Shown here: positions 6,384 through 6,947 of the stretch, piece by piece
Layout: the number at the start of each line of letters is the position of its first letter
How positions within the stretch are numbered: the first letter of the stretch is position 1
Assembly: GCA_026713405.1 (NCBI GenBank)
Contig: JAPOON010000109.1
Location: 1-6,947 of the forward strand
DNA length: 6,947 bases
Source of the DNA: Gammaproteobacteria bacterium
GTDB taxonomy: Bacteria > Pseudomonadota > Gammaproteobacteria > Pseudomonadales > Azotimanducaceae_A
Reading direction: 5' to 3'
Notes under the pieces: generated by a model
Databases searched by the model: none
Told to the model about the DNA's origin: nothing
The model's input: only the letters and a program-made list of their open reading frames with translations
Made by a program: the position numbers and the translations under genes

Positions 6384-6739
6384 GGGGGCGACATGGCTTC
6401 GACGCGGGTAGCAAAGCAAGAGGTGCATGCCGAGAGGGTAGTGACTCTCGTTAATCAATCGCTGTAACTTTAATAGTTGCCAACGACGAAAACTACGCAC
6501 TAGCGGCCTAAACACCCGCTAACGTCGACGATCCCTTTCCTGTGGGGTGACTTCGACGGCAAAGCAGCAGGATCGCGCGGCGGCCTCGCTCGGGGCCAAG
6601 GCGTTAAAACCAATCGAGCTCGCTGAAAACACCCTGACCGCCGGGTCGTTCGAGGCTAAATCAATAGACGGAATCTAAGCATGTAGAGCCGAATGTGGCG
6701 TGCCAGCGGACGCGGGTTCGACTCCCGCCGCCTCCACCA
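6384..6739 (+). ncRNA. ssrA: Transfer-messenger RNA (tmRNA)
   Basis: tmRNA, with SmpB, rescues stalled ribosomes and tags the unfinished protein for proteolysis. This is a one-piece form of 356 nt, close to the 363 nt of E. coli. The 5' end GGGGGCG (6384-6390) pairs with CGCCTCC (6729-6735) to make a 7-bp acceptor stem whose third pair is G-U, the alanine identity signal. The discriminator A and an encoded CCA follow at 6736-6739. The T arm is GCGGG-TTCGACT-CCCGC (6712-6728). The TGGCTTCGACG block after the acceptor is the conserved D-loop-like region. A stem CGAGAG/CTCTCG (6431-6436 with 6445-6450) fits pseudoknot 1 just before the tag frame. The gene is divergent from the Sel1-repeat gene. 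No intrinsic terminator is visible downstream. Confidence 0.98.
6479..6511 (+). other. ssrA: tmRNA-encoded proteolysis tag ANDENYALAA
   Basis: The internal message of ssrA starts at resume codon GCC (6479) and ends with TAA (6509-6511), encoding ANDENYALAA. With the alanine carried by tmRNA itself, the tag added to stalled proteins is AANDENYALAA, identical to that of E. coli. The C-terminal ALAA is the ClpXP/ClpAP recognition end and ANDENY includes the SspB-binding part. The upstream TTTAATAGTT contains the UAGU-type element that positions the resume codon. Only one stop codon is present, where E. coli has two in tandem. Confidence 0.96.
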
Positions 6740-6777
6740 AACTTTCCATTTAACTCATTGTTTTATAAGGATATTTT

Positions 6778-6849
6778 ATGAAAGGTTTTGATCGTGTCCA
6801 ACATTATGTCCCTACTTTTGAAGCAGATGCCGACGAGCGTTGTTGGTAA
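6778..6849 (+). CDS. Small ORF, 23 codons, downstream of ssrA
   Basis: ATG at 6778 is preceded by AAGGA (6767-6771) with a 6-nt spacer, the clearest Shine-Dalgarno in the window. It encodes 23 residues (MKGFDRVQHYVPT, then FEADADERCW) ending at TAA. There is no signal peptide, membrane segment or recognised family. The start lies in a strongly AT-rich stretch unlike the rest of the window. The stop is in the same frame as the membrane ORF that begins 24 nt later, so this could be a leader peptide coupled to it. It could also be the 5' end of a gene interrupted by a stop, or a chance ORF. The strong ribosome-binding site is the main argument for translation. Confidence 0.4.
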   Translation: MKGFDRVQHYVPTFEADADERCW

Positions 6850-6873
6850 CCGTTCGATGCTCACTGTCGAGTG

Positions 6874-6947
6874 ATGGACTCCTTCACCCACATGCTGTTG
6901 TGGACCTTTCTCGCGGGCGCCTGTATCCCGCTCGGTGGCGCGCTTGC
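6874..6947 (+). CDS. N-terminus of a membrane protein, possibly a ZIP-family metal transporter (3' end outside window)
   Basis: The last 74 bases encode about 24 residues, starting MDSFTHMLLWTFLAGACIP and continuing LGGALA. This is a hydrophobic first membrane segment with a Gly/Pro-rich turn that resembles the first helix of bacterial ZIP (zinc/iron permease) proteins. The resemblance is a recollection of pattern, too short for a firm call. ATG at 6874 or the adjacent in-frame GTG at 6871 could be the start. The ribosome-binding site is poor and the start codon falls in a small hairpin (TCACT-GTCG-AGTGA, 6861-6874). Codon use returns to the GC-rich style of the window, in contrast to the AT-rich DNA just upstream. 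Confidence 0.5.
   Translation, partial: MDSFTHMLLWTFLAGACIPLGGAL

Noticed and set aside
5320..6411. Plus-strand open frame of about 363 codons antisense to the Sel1-repeat gene
   Set aside because: The minus-strand frame encodes clear repeats and a signal peptide. The plus-strand product is Gly/Arg/Val-rich without family features, and it runs into the start of ssrA.
6764..6777. TATAAG as a -10 promoter element before the small ORF
   Set aside because: It overlaps the AAGGA ribosome-binding site and would place the transcript start within a few bases of the ATG. Reading it as a Shine-Dalgarno is simpler.
1..6947. CRISPR array, insertion sequence or transposase genes
   Set aside because: No regularly spaced direct repeats and no transposase or integrase motifs were seen on either strand.

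Overview
The window is GC-rich (visibly around 65% G+C) and reads as chromosomal housekeeping DNA from a gammaproteobacterium. The evidence is the encoded tmRNA tag ANDENYALAA, which is the tag of E. coli and its relatives, the nrdR-ribD-nusB-thiL order, and the xseB-ispA pair. The genus cannot be named from this sequence alone.

Layout. (1) Positions 2-3432, plus strand, hold a compact run: the 3' end of radA, then nrdR, ribD, nusB and thiL. Spacings are 7 nt, a 4-nt ATGA overlap, 3 nt, and another 4-nt ATGA overlap, so this is almost certainly one transcript. It links DNA repair, control of ribonucleotide reductase, riboflavin synthesis, transcription antitermination and thiamine diphosphate synthesis. 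Compared with the classic gammaproteobacterial cluster (nrdR-ribD-ribE-ribBA-ribH-nusB-thiL-pgpA), the ribE/ribBA/ribH block and pgpA are missing. (2) Positions 3433-3556 are a short convergent intergenic region with two inverted-repeat structures. (3) Positions 3557-6333, minus strand, read from high to low coordinate: a secreted Sel1/TPR-repeat protein, an 87-residue protein of unknown function that may be a winged helix, xseB (exonuclease VII small subunit) and ispA (farnesyl diphosphate synthase). No dxs follows ispA. (4) Positions 6384-6739, plus strand, are a complete one-piece ssrA (tmRNA) gene with an encoded CCA end, divergent from the Sel1 gene across only 50 bp. (5) Positions 6740-6947 begin with a sharply AT-rich stretch right after the ssrA CCA end. 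It carries a 23-codon ORF with a good ribosome-binding site, followed in the same frame by the start of a membrane protein that runs off the window and may be a ZIP-type metal transporter.

No new defence or mobile system is visible. The points most worth a second look are the composition break at the ssrA 3' end, which is a classic integration site; the small ORF, TAA stop and membrane ORF sharing one frame with a hairpin over the second start; departures from the usual motifs in RibD and ThiL; the palindromic element between thiL and ispA; and the unknown 87-residue gene.
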